Numbered from the stretch's first letter, positions 53,274 through 62,724 are shown. The stretch is DNA of 64,000 nt from Paenibacillus paridis (GCF_006345825.1 NZ_VCIX01000088.1:62001-126000); one strand, 5' to 3'. Notes: a model not told the origin generated them from the letters alone. Program-made: numbers and translations.

Positions 53274-54389
53274 ATGTCGAATACCGATAGCAAGGCCTCG
53301 GTCGAAGCATTGTTTAAGCCTTTTGCATCCGGAAACTTGGAGCTAGCCAATCGAATTGTCATGGCACCTATGACGAGGGGATATTCTCCGAACGGCGTGC
53401 CAGGAGAGGACGTAGCGGCTTATTATCGCCGCCGTGCGGAAAATGGCGTCGGCCTGATCGTTACCGAAGGTACGCTCATTAATCATCCAGCGGCAGGAGC
53501 AAACCCCAATGTGCCGAATTTTCACGGCGAGGCTGCCCTTCAGGGTTGGGCCAACGTAGCCAAAGCCGTCCATGAGGCAGGAGGCAAAATCATTCCCCAG
53601 CTGTGGCATCTCGGCCTAGCCCGTAAAATAGGCGATTTGCCTAATCCGGAGGCGCTGCCGATTGGTCCCTCTGGGCTAAACCTCTCCGGCGAGAAAATAA
53701 CGGAGCCATTAACGGAAAATGAAATCGCTGACGTCATCGCAGCCTTTGCACAGGCAGCGGCAGATGCCGTCAAAGCAGGGTTTGATGGGATTGAGCTGCA
53801 CGGCGCACACGGTTATCTCATCGATCAGTTCTTCTGGGACAGAACGAATAAGCGTACGGACCGCTATGGCGGTGATCTGGCAGCGCGGACTCGCTTTGCT
53901 GCCGAGATTGTGGAGGCATGCCGCCGGGCAGTCGGAGCGGATTTTCCGATTGTATTTCGATTCTCCCAATGGAAAGGCGGCCATTATGACGCAAGGCTGA
54001 CGGATTCGCCGCAGGAGCTGGAGCAATTTTTGGCACCGCTGGCGAGTGCAGGGGTTGATGTGTTCCACAGCTCGACTCGCCGTTACTGGGAGGCTGAATT
54101 TGCGGGTTCCGATTTGAATTTGGCAGGCTGGACGAAGAAGCTGACCGGCAAACCAACGATCACGGTAGGATCGGTTGGCCTCGATAATGAATTTAGAAGC
54201 AGCAAAGGGGATACAGCTCAACCAGCTTCCCTAGCGGGGCTGCTTGAACGATTGGAAAACGGGGAGTTTGACCTTGTTGCTGTCGGACGCGCGCTGCTGG
54301 CTGATCCCGAATGGGCAGCCAAAATACGCGACCATCGAGTAGATGAGCTTCATGACTATGGCACGGAAGCTTTGAAGTCTTTATATTAA
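53274..54389 (+). CDS. Old Yellow Enzyme-family alkene reductase
   Basis: 371 residues of the FMN-dependent OYE/N-ethylmaleimide reductase type. FMN-barrel motifs are NRIVMAPMTRG, QLWHLGLA, IELHGAHGYLIDQFFWDRTN with the His-x-x-His pair that binds the carbonyl, and RYGGDLAARTRF. VAVGRALLADPEW is at the phosphate site. It reduces C=C bonds of unsaturated carbonyls with NAD(P)H. GGGAGGG precedes the ATG. It is a single gene, convergent with the rhodanese operon. Confidence 0.9.
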   Translation: MSNTDSKASVEALFKPFASGNLELANRIVMAPMTRGYSPNGVPGEDVAAYYRRRAENGVGLIVTEGTLINHPAAGANPNVPNFHGEAALQGWANVAKAVHEAGGKIIPQLWHLGLARKIGDLPNPEALPIGPSGLNLSGEKITEPLTENEIADVIAAFAQAAADAVKAGFDGIELHGAHGYLIDQFFWDRTNKRTDRYGGDLAARTRFAAEIVEACRRAVGADFPIVFRFSQWKGGHYDARLTDSPQELEQFLAPLASAGVDVFHSSTRRYWEAEFAGSDLNLAGWTKKLTGKPTITVGSVGLDNEFRSSKGDTAQPASLAGLLERLENGEFDLVAVGRALLADPEWAAKIRDHRVDELHDYGTEALKSLY

Positions 54390-54395
54390 TAGAAA

Positions 54396-54440
54396 AGGGG
54401 CAATTCCAACCGTCAATCGAATGACGGAGGAATTGCCCCT
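54396..54440. terminator. Bidirectional terminator, OYE / rhodanese operon
   Basis: AGGGGCAATTCC (54396-54407) pairs with GGAATTGCCCCT (54429-54440), with an inner CCGTCA/TGACGG stem and A/T runs on both sides. Confidence 0.9.
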
Positions 54441-54480
54441 GCTTTTTAAAATATAGGTTAGTACTTCCTTAGGTACAAAA

Positions 54481-55335
54481 CTATTCGTTTCCAGGTAGTA
54501 AGGAAACAACCTCGGTATGCTTATCATTGCCCCATTCATCCCAAGAGCCTTCATAGGGACGGATGTCGGGATAGCCGAGCAAGCGCAAAGCAAAATAGCT
54601 GTGCGCACCGCGCTGATTCGACTGGCAATAGGGTACGATCGTTTTGGATGGGTGGATGCCGGCAGCTTGGAACTCACGCTCTAGCGTAGGGGCATCCTTG
54701 AACCGGATAACTCCGTCTAGATCTGCTGTCTCAAGCGCATCGCGCCATTCCTTATGAATGGCGCCGGGAATATGGCCGCCTTTTCGATTGGAGCGCTGAT
54801 CTTCTCCGGTATACTCCAAGGCTGCTCGAGTATCAAGCAGGAGCCGGTTGCCTTGCTCTGCTTGAATATTTTCTTTGGAAGCAATGAGGAGAGGATTATC
54901 CGTTAAGTTTAAACTAATGCCGGTTTGAACCGGCGGGTGCTCGCTGGACACTTCATAGCCTTCCGCGGCCCAAGCTGCGAAGCCGCCGTTAAGCAGCTTT
55001 ACTTGATCCCGGAGCCCATAATATTCAAGAACGTAGAAGGCTCGTGTCGCCAGCACGCTGCTTCCCTCGTCGTACACGACGATAGTCGAGGCGTTAGAGA
55101 TGCCAAAGCTCGCAAGCAAATCCTTCAGCCCATCTAGAGGAGCAATCGTATTCCGGGCATGATCCTTTAATTTTCGGACATCCAGCCAGTAGGCGCCCGG
55201 AATATGGGAGTCCTCATAGCCCTTGGCCCTTGCGTCGAGCAGGACAAGGGCTTGTGTATGGCTATGCTGTGCAAGCCACTCGTTATCCACGAGCAAATGA
55301 TCGTTTTTATAAGGGAAATGCTGTTGTTCAGTCAT
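54481..55335 (-). CDS. Thiosulfate/3-mercaptopyruvate sulfurtransferase (two-domain rhodanese)
   Basis: 284 residues. There are two rhodanese domains, an inactive N-terminal one (LDARAKGYEDSHIPGAYWLD) and a catalytic C-terminal one with the loop VPYCQSNQRGAH (active Cys near residue 234). It moves sulfane sulfur to thiophilic acceptors such as sulfite, cyanide or thiols. AAGGAG precedes the ATG. It is the last gene of the minus-strand operon, 26 bases after the LLM gene, which suggests it handles sulfur released by that pathway. Confidence 0.9.
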   Translation of the reverse strand: MTEQQHFPYKNDHLLVDNEWLAQHSHTQALVLLDARAKGYEDSHIPGAYWLDVRKLKDHARNTIAPLDGLKDLLASFGISNASTIVVYDEGSSVLATRAFYVLEYYGLRDQVKLLNGGFAAWAAEGYEVSSEHPPVQTGISLNLTDNPLLIASKENIQAEQGNRLLLDTRAALEYTGEDQRSNRKGGHIPGAIHKEWRDALETADLDGVIRFKDAPTLEREFQAAGIHPSKTIVPYCQSNQRGAHSYFALRLLGYPDIRPYEGSWDEWGNDKHTEVVSLLPGNE

Positions 55336-55361
55336 AGTAAACGCTCCTTTCCTAAGGATGA

Positions 55362-56672
55362 TTATAACAGATCGAATCCTAAATTTTCCCGCAGCGTCAG
55401 ACCGGTATAGCTTGTTGGAAATAATCCGCGGCGCTGCAATTCAGGAACAACCAGATCGAGAAAGGCTTCCGTTCCGCCGGAGCCAAGCTGCGGCATGACA
55501 CTAAAGCCGTCTGCAGCGCCGTTCAAGAACCATTCCTCCATAAGATCGGCCACTTGTACAGGTGTGCCAGCTATGCGAAGCTGGCCATTGCCAACCCAAT
55601 GCTTCTCCAGCAGCTCCCTTAATGTGATGGTTTTATTTTCAACGATTTTTTGCACCATTTCATAAAATGATTGATAAGCATTGACATCTTTACGATTAGG
55701 AAGCGGAGGAAAGGGCTCATCAAGCGCATAGGCGGAAAAATCGATGCCAAGCAGGTTGGAGAGCGACATGACGGCCCGCTCAATGGAGCCGAGCTGCTGC
55801 AGCTCGCTTGCTATCTCCAGCGCCTCGGCTTCGGTTTCGCCTACGATTACATGCAGTCCCGGCAGCACCTTGATCTGGTCAGGGGAGCGGCCAGCCTCTT
55901 TGGTTCTGGCTTTGATATCGCTATAAAAGAGCCGGGCATCCTCGAATGAATGCTGGACGGTAAAAATCAATTCCGCGTATTGAGCCGCAAGGCTTCTCCC
56001 AGCCTCGGACGCGCCTGCTTGTATAAGCAGCGGCCTGCCCTGCGGCGAGCGCATCATGTTTAACGCCCCGCGTACGGAGTAATAGGTTCCCTCATGATGA
56101 ATGTCGTGAACCTTTTTGGCATCCGCATAGACTCCTGAAGCTTTGTCTTGTACAAGCGCGTCAGCGTCCCAGCTGTTCCACAATTTAAGCGCAACCTCCG
56201 TAAATTCCTTTGCACGCGCATAGCGCTCCGCATGCGGAGGCAGCTGAGGCAAGCCAAAGTTGAAGGCCGTTCTCTCTACGCCCGTCGTTACGATGTTCCA
56301 GCCGGCACGGCCGCCGCTAATATGGTCGAGAGAGGAGAATATACGGGCTACGTTATAAGGCTCGTTGAAGCTGGTAGATACGGTGGCGATCAAGCCGATC
56401 CGCTCCGTGACGGCAGCGATGGATGCGAGCAGCGTGAGCGGCTCGAAGCTGAGAATAGGCCCATGCTGCACCGCTTTAGCCTCAATCGACAGGCCATCCG
56501 CAATAAACAGCGAGTCGATCCGGGCGGCTTCGGCTTTCTGGGCAATGCGCTGGAAATGCTTAACGTCATGGATTTCATTAAGCTGCGTGCTATCATGGCG
56601 CCAGGCTCCTTTATGGGAGCCTGCATTTTGGAGAAAGAGATTTAAAATCATTCTGCGATTGGCATCGCTCAT
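55362..56672 (-). CDS. NtaA/SnaA/DszA-family FMN-dependent monooxygenase (LLM 6)
   Basis: 436 residues from ATG 56672 (AAGGGTG six bases upstream; a GTG at 56681 is too close). Landmarks are RRMILNLFLQNAGSHKGAWR, IDSLFIADGLS, RIGLIATVSTSFNEPYNVAR and SGGRAGWNIVTTGVERTAFNFG. It is more diverged than LLM 1-3 and 5 and lacks the GHH signature (GSHKGAW instead). It lies directly after an importer, so the importer's ligand is probably its substrate or a precursor of it. Confidence 0.87.
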   Translation of the reverse strand: MSDANRRMILNLFLQNAGSHKGAWRHDSTQLNEIHDVKHFQRIAQKAEAARIDSLFIADGLSIEAKAVQHGPILSFEPLTLLASIAAVTERIGLIATVSTSFNEPYNVARIFSSLDHISGGRAGWNIVTTGVERTAFNFGLPQLPPHAERYARAKEFTEVALKLWNSWDADALVQDKASGVYADAKKVHDIHHEGTYYSVRGALNMMRSPQGRPLLIQAGASEAGRSLAAQYAELIFTVQHSFEDARLFYSDIKARTKEAGRSPDQIKVLPGLHVIVGETEAEALEIASELQQLGSIERAVMSLSNLLGIDFSAYALDEPFPPLPNRKDVNAYQSFYEMVQKIVENKTITLRELLEKHWVGNGQLRIAGTPVQVADLMEEWFLNGAADGFSVMPQLGSGGTEAFLDLVVPELQRRGLFPTSYTGLTLRENLGFDLL

Positions 56673-56741
56673 CGTCATCACCCTTACCTGAAATCATGTG
56701 GACATGGCTTGAAGCGGGAAGCGCGAGTACGAAGTGGAGCG

Positions 56742-57599
56742 TTATTTCATCCCGCTAAGCGCAATGCCGCGAATAATTTGTTTTTGAAAGACTAGAAACA
56801 AAAGAATAAGCGGAGCAATCGATATGGTTGTTCCTGCCATGATTAGTATCCAGTTGCTCGTGTCCTTAAGCTCGCTGGAGAAATATACGATGCCGACGGG
56901 CAGCGTAAACTTTGCTTCGGTCTGCAGCACAATGAGCGGCCAAATGAACTGGTTCCAGTTCCCGATAAACGTAAGGATGATCAATGTTACGATGGCGGGC
57001 TTCACTAGCGGAATGGCAATGTGCGATAGGATACGCCATTCGTTAAGCCCGTCAATTCGCGCCGCATCAAGCAGGTCAGAAGGGATCGAGTCCATAAACT
57101 GGCGCATTAGAAAAATGCCGAAGGCCGTAATAATGCCAGGGAACAGTACACCCCAATAGGTGTCAGACCAGCCAAGATCGTTTGCGATCAAATACCAAGG
57201 AATGATGAGCATCTCCGTTGGCACCATAAGCGTGCTGATAATGATCAGAAATATAACCTGCTTGCCGAAAAAAGAAAATTTCGCGAGCACATAGCCAGCA
57301 GCCGTATCAAATACGACAACGGTAGCCGTTGCAATCAGAGAAATAATGAGTGTGTTTTTGATCCAATTACCGAATGGAGCCTTTTTAAAAATCGCCGTGT
57401 AGTTATCAAACGTCATCGTCTCGGGAATGAGGCGAAGGTTATAGACATCCTGCGGCAGCTTAAAGGAGGTGGCGACCATCCATAAAAACGGAAACAGCAT
57501 GATGCCTACGCCGATGGTGAGCAGCAAATAAATCAGCGCCGTACGCAGCTTATCCGCAGGCGATTTGTCGCTCGTTCGGTATGCTCTTGATGAGCTCAT
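56742..57599 (-). CDS. Sugar ABC transporter permease (MalG type), minus-strand operon
   Basis: 285 residues from ATG 57599. An upstream TTG/ATG at 57617/57614 is possible. It has six helices and the EAA motif LDAARIDGLNEWRILSHIAIPLVKPA, and it ends IIRGIALSGMK. It pairs with the permease upstream. Confidence 0.88.
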   Translation of the reverse strand: MSSSRAYRTSDKSPADKLRTALIYLLLTIGVGIMLFPFLWMVATSFKLPQDVYNLRLIPETMTFDNYTAIFKKAPFGNWIKNTLIISLIATATVVVFDTAAGYVLAKFSFFGKQVIFLIIISTLMVPTEMLIIPWYLIANDLGWSDTYWGVLFPGIITAFGIFLMRQFMDSIPSDLLDAARIDGLNEWRILSHIAIPLVKPAIVTLIILTFIGNWNQFIWPLIVLQTEAKFTLPVGIVYFSSELKDTSNWILIMAGTTISIAPLILLFLVFQKQIIRGIALSGMK

Positions 57600-57613
57600 T
57601 TGATTCGCCCCCA

Positions 57614-58546
57614 TCAATATTCTACTTTTTTGTTCAACACTTTTAATTGCAGCAGGGTAAGCGCCAAAATAACGGCAAACAGCACCACTGTTGCTGCCGC
57701 GGCACTTCCCATCTTAAACTGCTGGAACGCCAAATTATAAATGTGGAGCACCATGGTCGTCGTGGCGTTCAGCGGCCCGCCGTTGGTCATGCTCAGCACC
57801 TGCCCAAACGATTGCAAATAGGAAATGACCCCGATGACAGCCGAAAATACGATCACGGGATTCAGCAACGGCAGCGTGATATGCCGGAATTTGCGCCATG
57901 CGCCTGCCCCGTCAATCGATGCCGCTTCATAATACATGCGCGGTATCGCCTCCAGGCCGGTCATGAAGATCAGCATTTGGAAGCCGGTGCTTTGCCAGAT
58001 CATGGTCAGCGTAATGAGAAGCAGTGCTTGGCGCGGCGATTGCAAAAACAATTGCGGCTCTAGCCCCAGATTCAGCAGCATCTCGTTCAGCCAGCCGTTG
58101 CGCATCAGAATCCAGCGGAACACCCAGCTGACGGCGATAATGCTCGTCACGTAAGGGATGAAGTATACCGTTCGGAAGAAGCCGCGGAACCGTTGTACGT
58201 TATGCAGCAGCAGCGCAACGGCCAGGCCGACGATCAACTGGCCGGGGACGCCGATCATAACAAATTTGAACGTGTTGACGATCGATTTCCGGAAAATTTC
58301 ATCCGCGAACAAGGCGCTGAAATTGGCGAGCCCAACGTAAGGTTTGTCTTGGGACAGTAGATCCCATTCACGGACGCTAACGTTGAAAGCATAAAGAATC
58401 GGAGCCATGCGTGTGCCGAGAAAATACAGCAAGGGTATGCCAAGCGCAATATAAATAAACAGGTAGCGCTGCGTCCGATAGGTTAGTCTCGTATGAAGCA
58501 GTTCCCGGCTTTTGCGGGCGGTTAGCCGCAGGGCTTGTTCGAGCAT
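57614..58546 (-). CDS. Sugar ABC transporter permease (MalF type), minus-strand operon
   Basis: 310 residues. I use ATG 58546 (GGGAGG about ten bases upstream), which gives MLEQALRLTARKSREL. The frame opens further to 58672 but that part has no ribosome site and no family similarity that I can see. The EAA motif is YEAASIDGAGAWRKFRHITLPLLNPV. No ATPase is encoded in this operon, so an MsmX-type ATPase such as the one at 8336 must serve it (inference). Confidence 0.87.
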   Translation of the reverse strand: MLEQALRLTARKSRELLHTRLTYRTQRYLFIYIALGIPLLYFLGTRMAPILYAFNVSVREWDLLSQDKPYVGLANFSALFADEIFRKSIVNTFKFVMIGVPGQLIVGLAVALLLHNVQRFRGFFRTVYFIPYVTSIIAVSWVFRWILMRNGWLNEMLLNLGLEPQLFLQSPRQALLLITLTMIWQSTGFQMLIFMTGLEAIPRMYYEAASIDGAGAWRKFRHITLPLLNPVIVFSAVIGVISYLQSFGQVLSMTNGGPLNATTTMVLHIYNLAFQQFKMGSAAAATVVLFAVILALTLLQLKVLNKKVEY

Positions 58547-58616
58547 CGTTCGTTTCGCCTCCCTCTCATAAAGGATAGGGCGCGAGCTTTCGGCTGCGCG
58601 CCCTGATCTTACCAGG

Positions 58617-59975
58617 CTATTTTTTGTCAATTGCTGCCCAATAGTCGTCGTAGAGCTTTTGCGTTTTGGCAACTAGATCTGTGAAGGCTTTCTCGACAGG
58701 AACATTGTTCAGGAGCACCTCATTGGTCGCATCGACAAACAGCGTTTTTTCCTGCGTTTCGTCGATGAAAAAGTGTGCGCGGCTGTCATCAAGCTGATTG
58801 ATGAAGGGGCCAAGCTTCTCATCGTTCACGTATTTGTCTTGGGTAGCTACCGCTTTCTGCGCGGGAAGCTCGCCGATCTGGTCGACCCACTTTTCCTGTA
58901 CCTCTTTGCTTGTCAGAAACTTCAGAAATTCGGAGGCAGCCTTCAGCTTGTCGCCTTCTACGTTTTTGGGAATGGCGTTCGCCCAGAAGGAGGAAGGCGC
59001 CGACTTGCTCTTATAGGAAGGAAGCGGTGCAACGCCGAAGTTCAAATCAGCGAAGTCCTTCTTAATGGAGCCAAGACGGAAGGAGCCGTCAATATTAAGC
59101 GCCGCATGTCCGGTCATGAACGCGTTGCTGTCATTTTCATAGAACCCATTGATGCCCACCTTATGCTTGATCGCAAAATCTAGCAGGTATTGGAAAGCTT
59201 CCAAGCCGGCCGGCGTGTCTGCCCACAGGATTTTACGGCGATCTTCGCTTAGATCCTGTCCGCCTGCTTGGTGAACGAGGCCATCGCGGTACCAGTGATG
59301 AAGCTGCGCGCCGGGCTCCCATGCCAGCCCTTCCGTCACAAACTGGCCTTTGGCGTCGGTTTCGGTCAGCTTCTTGGACGTCTCTACGAGCTGCTCCCAA
59401 GTCGTTGGCAGCTCCGTGATTTGAGCTTTATTTAACAGGTCCTTATTGTAAAACAATGCGAGAGTGCGCACCGCGGTTGGAATCGCATAGTAGGAGCCAT
59501 CGATCTTGGCAGCACTGACCAGCGGGTAGAAATTGCTCTCTATTTCTGCAGTTGGGAAGCTGTCTTCCGGAAGCGGCTGCAAGTAGCCGGAAGAAACGTA
59601 TTTTGGCAGCCAGCCATAATACAGATTAATAATATCAGGGCCTTTGCCGGCAGGAACAAGCGTGGCCACCTTTTGATTATATTGGTCATAAGGGAAGTTG
59701 GTCTGTTTTACCGTAATATGGGGATGAAGGCTTTGGAATTCGGCAATGAGCTCATTAATCAGGTCAACCTTGGCGGGAAACTCGTATTGCCAATATTCAA
59801 TCGTTACGTCTTTTTCGGCATCGGCTGTTTCTGCGGCTTTTGGAGCATCCGCTGTATTCGATGGCTTGGGACTCTCTTGCTGGTTGCTGTTGTTATTGCT
59901 GCCGCAGCCGGTAATCGCAAGGGTTAAAATTAGCAAGCCTGACAGCGTTGTGGTCCATTTGTTCGTTTTCATCAT
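58617..59975 (-). CDS. ABC transporter solute-binding lipoprotein, minus-strand operon
   Basis: 452 residues with lipobox AITGC and a low-complexity linker rich in Asn, Ala and Glu. Binding-protein motifs are TIEYWQYEFPAKVDLINELI, KGPDIINLYYGWLPKYV and AVRTLALFYNKDLLNKA. It is not a close relative of the three plus-strand paralogues. AGGAGTGG precedes the start. It is the ligand receptor of the importer that follows. Confidence 0.9.
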   Translation of the reverse strand: MMKTNKWTTTLSGLLILTLAITGCGSNNNSNQQESPKPSNTADAPKAAETADAEKDVTIEYWQYEFPAKVDLINELIAEFQSLHPHITVKQTNFPYDQYNQKVATLVPAGKGPDIINLYYGWLPKYVSSGYLQPLPEDSFPTAEIESNFYPLVSAAKIDGSYYAIPTAVRTLALFYNKDLLNKAQITELPTTWEQLVETSKKLTETDAKGQFVTEGLAWEPGAQLHHWYRDGLVHQAGGQDLSEDRRKILWADTPAGLEAFQYLLDFAIKHKVGINGFYENDSNAFMTGHAALNIDGSFRLGSIKKDFADLNFGVAPLPSYKSKSAPSSFWANAIPKNVEGDKLKAASEFLKFLTSKEVQEKWVDQIGELPAQKAVATQDKYVNDEKLGPFINQLDDSRAHFFIDETQEKTLFVDATNEVLLNNVPVEKAFTDLVAKTQKLYDDYWAAIDKK

Positions 59976-60069
59976 TATCCACTCCTATTTATCTATATGA
60001 TTACGAAAATCGGGTACCGTCCTCTTAGCAGAGGAAGGCGACAGCCGTTTTGCCTTGTAAAATCATGGA

Positions 60070-61035
60070 TTAGGCTTGCTCGCTGATGCTGGATTTCAGG
60101 GCATGCCCAGCAGGATGCCATTGCTCTAGACCTAACAGCCGCCGGGCGTTATTGCCGAAAATTTTCTCAATGTCGTCCTCCGGGAAGCGAAGCTCGCGGG
60201 CAGCGCGAACCTGATCCTGCAAATAACGGTAAGGATAGCCTCTTGGGAACCCGCTGGCATCCGTACCGAAAATAATTCGGTCAGGCCCAATCAGCTCGTA
60301 AGTTTTGCGAAGCACGGACTCCAAGGTCAGCTCATACGGCATCCAGCGCATCCACTGGTTGGAGCCCGATGTATCGACGTATACATTAGGGCAGCTCCAG
60401 CACAGATGCAGCAGCTCTTGAAAATATCCGGCGCCGAAGTGCGGGATAATGAACGGAATGTCCGGATATTCGCGAGCGGTATTAAATATGGCAAGCGGGC
60501 TAATATTCGGGTGGTGTGCTATTCCTCCCGCATGGCCCAGCAAGCCGAAATGAATGAGCACAGGCAGCTTCTTTTCCGCGAGAAAGGTCCAAATGGGGTT
60601 GAACGAAGGATCATCAAACGGCTTGGACGTCAGCGGCCCAAACCACTTGTAGCCTTTCAGACCAAGCTCATTGACCGCTCTACGAAGCTCTGCCTCGGCT
60701 CCTTCTTCCTCGATGGAATGGTAGGCGAAGCCGGTAAAGCGGTCAGGGTGCCGGGCGAGCTGGTCGGCCATATTGTCATTATCCAGCGCGGTGAGAAAGT
60801 TAAGCCCGCCTATGCCGAATTTGTCCAGCTCTTGAACCCAGCGGTCGATTAACGGGACCGTATCGCTATCGTCCTGCGGAGGCGGCGTCTCGGGAAAATC
60901 CCATGTGAGGCGCATGCGCTCGCTGCGCTCCGCGCCATAGCTCGAGACTAAGGCATGCCTGTTTTTATTGCCGAACAGCAGCCGGTAGGGCAGATGCCCA
61001 TGAACATCAAACACTTTAAACGATTTGCGAAACAT
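60070..61035 (-). CDS. Amidohydrolase-2 family metal-dependent hydrolase
   Basis: 321 residues from ATG 61035 (TGGAG nine bases upstream; a GTG at 61044 is an alternative). It is a TIM barrel of the ACMSD/gamma-resorcylate decarboxylase type: metal-site DVHGH near the start, LIHFGLLGHAGG, IPHFGAGYFQELLH and the final Asp in IFGTDASGFPRGY. The family hydrolyses or decarboxylates small acids and lactones. The substrate is unknown. It lies between the lyase and the importer genes and probably acts on the same compound. Confidence 0.82.
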   Translation of the reverse strand: MFRKSFKVFDVHGHLPYRLLFGNKNRHALVSSYGAERSERMRLTWDFPETPPPQDDSDTVPLIDRWVQELDKFGIGGLNFLTALDNDNMADQLARHPDRFTGFAYHSIEEEGAEAELRRAVNELGLKGYKWFGPLTSKPFDDPSFNPIWTFLAEKKLPVLIHFGLLGHAGGIAHHPNISPLAIFNTAREYPDIPFIIPHFGAGYFQELLHLCWSCPNVYVDTSGSNQWMRWMPYELTLESVLRKTYELIGPDRIIFGTDASGFPRGYPYRYLQDQVRAARELRFPEDDIEKIFGNNARRLLGLEQWHPAGHALKSSISEQA

Positions 61036-61055
61036 AACGTTCACTCCATTTCTGT

Positions 61056-62561
61056 TTACTTAATCTGCCAATCGATTAGGATGGAATCCAGCTGCGCCGA
61101 GGCGGAAGCCAGTTGTGCTTCTCGCTTGCCAAGCCACTGTTCGAGGCTGTTGAGCCTGGATTGTTGGGCTTTTAACGCTCGTTTCATTTCGCGGGGGCTT
61201 GGTCCGCCGCGAAGTTTGCGGACATTGACAAAATGCTCGGAGTCCAGCGCTAGCTTAAGCTGCTTCTCGCTTAGCCTTAGCGGAAGCCCAATTACATGAA
61301 TTGCTGCCTCATTAAGTGATTGCAGGCTTAAGTCGTTGATTTGATCGCCTTGTTGAACGGCCTGCGTCACGAGCTGGCTAACGATCTTGTGCGCATTGCG
61401 GAAGGACAGTCCTTCTTCCCTAACCAAGGTATCGGCGAGCTCGGTGACGGTCGCGAAGCTTGCCGCCGCTCGCTGGCGCAGTACGTCTTCATTGATCTGC
61501 AAGGAGTCGATAACCTTGGCGAGCAGCCGGTACACGACTTCAAGCGTATCGAGGCTCTTCCAGGCATAAGGCTGCATATCATCCTCCGTGTCCACAATAT
61601 CGCCAAACGGCGTATTGTGAAGCATGGTGAACACCGTTTGCGAGCTGCCGGCAATGCTCGATAGCAGAGAGCGGATATGCTCGACAGAAACAGGATTTCT
61701 CTTTTGCGGCATGATAGAACTAATTTGCACATAAGGGGCGGCGACTCGGGCAACCGCAAATTCCTGCGTACACCACAGCAGCAGCTCTTGTGTGAACCGC
61801 CCGAGATTAATGGCAGCCAGTTGAACGCCGGCTGCGATTTCTGCCACGTAATCTGCTCCGCTTACAGCGTCATAAGCGTTCTCGATGAGACCGTCGAAGG
61901 CCAGAAGCTCAGCTACACGCTCACGGTTAATCGCAAAGCCGGAGGTAGTAAGGGCGGCAGCCCCCATGCTGCTTAAATTGCAATTGGCATAGGCAGCCTG
62001 CAGTCTGCGGATATCCCTCGCCAGCGAATCGGTTACCGCCGCGATATAATGGGCGAGCGTAGTGGGCTGCGCTTGTTGGGTATGCGTATGCGCGATAATA
62101 ATCGTGCCGGTATGTTTTTTCGCAAAAGCGAGCAGGCTCGCGTGAAGCCCTAAGGCAGAACCGATCGTTCCAAGCAGCTTGTGCCGCAAGGTGATTCGGT
62201 AGATCGCTATGCCCATATCATTGCGGCTGCGTCCGAGGTGCAAGTTGCCAGATGTGTCATTCGATAGCTCAAGCAGCTTGTGCTCCACTTCAAAGAACAA
62301 ATCCTCAAACTGGCCATTGTAATTTCCCAGGCGCAACTGCTCTAAATCGATCGTTAAAAGTGCTTTTGCAATGGAATTGGCCTCGTCTTGGGTAAGCAGA
62401 CCTTGTTCAAGCAGCATAACCAGATGCGCTTTATGCACTTCGATCATCGGCAGGAGCAGCTCCTGCTTCGCCTGATCATAAGCAGGTTCAAGTACGGCTT
62501 CCACGTAGGTCTTACCGGGGAATATGTCTCCCTCCGTTTGTTGATGCCTTCTGATTGCCAA
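61056..62561 (-). CDS. Argininosuccinate lyase/fumarase-superfamily lyase
   Basis: 501 residues from a TTG start behind AAGGAGG, somewhat longer than typical ArgH (about 460). Superfamily signatures are LHLGRSRNDMG, AHTHTQQAQPTTLAHY and the flexible catalytic loop ISSIMPQKRNPVSVEH. The family removes fumarate from succinylated N or S compounds. Its operon has no arginine genes but has a sugar-type importer, an amidohydrolase, an LLM monooxygenase and a rhodanese, so arginine synthesis is doubtful. A C-S or C-N succinyl lyase, for example for S-(2-succino)cysteine-like compounds, is a better guess (inference). It is the first gene behind leader copy 5. Confidence 0.82.
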   Translation of the reverse strand: MAIRRHQQTEGDIFPGKTYVEAVLEPAYDQAKQELLLPMIEVHKAHLVMLLEQGLLTQDEANSIAKALLTIDLEQLRLGNYNGQFEDLFFEVEHKLLELSNDTSGNLHLGRSRNDMGIAIYRITLRHKLLGTIGSALGLHASLLAFAKKHTGTIIIAHTHTQQAQPTTLAHYIAAVTDSLARDIRRLQAAYANCNLSSMGAAALTTSGFAINRERVAELLAFDGLIENAYDAVSGADYVAEIAAGVQLAAINLGRFTQELLLWCTQEFAVARVAAPYVQISSIMPQKRNPVSVEHIRSLLSSIAGSSQTVFTMLHNTPFGDIVDTEDDMQPYAWKSLDTLEVVYRLLAKVIDSLQINEDVLRQRAAASFATVTELADTLVREEGLSFRNAHKIVSQLVTQAVQQGDQINDLSLQSLNEAAIHVIGLPLRLSEKQLKLALDSEHFVNVRKLRGGPSPREMKRALKAQQSRLNSLEQWLGKREAQLASASAQLDSILIDWQIK

Positions 62562-62610
62562 CGTATGGCCTCCTTTCTTGATGGCCGCTTCTTGTATGAA
62601 AAGCGAACAT

Positions 62611-62661
62611 AAAAACAGCCGGAGCTATCGCAATGGCGATTTCTCCGGCTGTCCGGTCGAT
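62611..62661 (-). promoter_or_regulatory. CCGG-switch leader element, copy 5 (attenuator)
   Basis: On the minus strand, ATCGACCGGACAGCCGGAGA. The terminator stem pairs AGCCGGAG with CTCCGGCT (inner ATCGC/GCGAT stem), then TTTTT. The alternative hairpin is CCGG-ACAG-CCGG. AGGAATAATAAG lies just upstream, as in copy 3. It stands about 50 bases before the lyase start. Confidence 0.7.
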
Positions 62662-62695
62662 AACTTATTATTCCTACTGGAATTATATGATTAGG

Positions 62696-62724
62696 ATAAT
62701 AGCATGGTTTCCAATTATATACAA
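62696..62724 (-). promoter_or_regulatory. Sigma-A promoter ahead of leader element copy 5
   Basis: Minus strand: TTGTAT (62724-62719), 17 bases, TATTAT (62701-62696). It gives a leader of about 28 bases before the element. Confidence 0.65.

Noticed and set aside
61056..62561. Straight annotation as argH
   Set aside because: Family signatures fit, but there is no argG or other arginine gene and the operon is sulfur and importer related, so I left the symbol empty.
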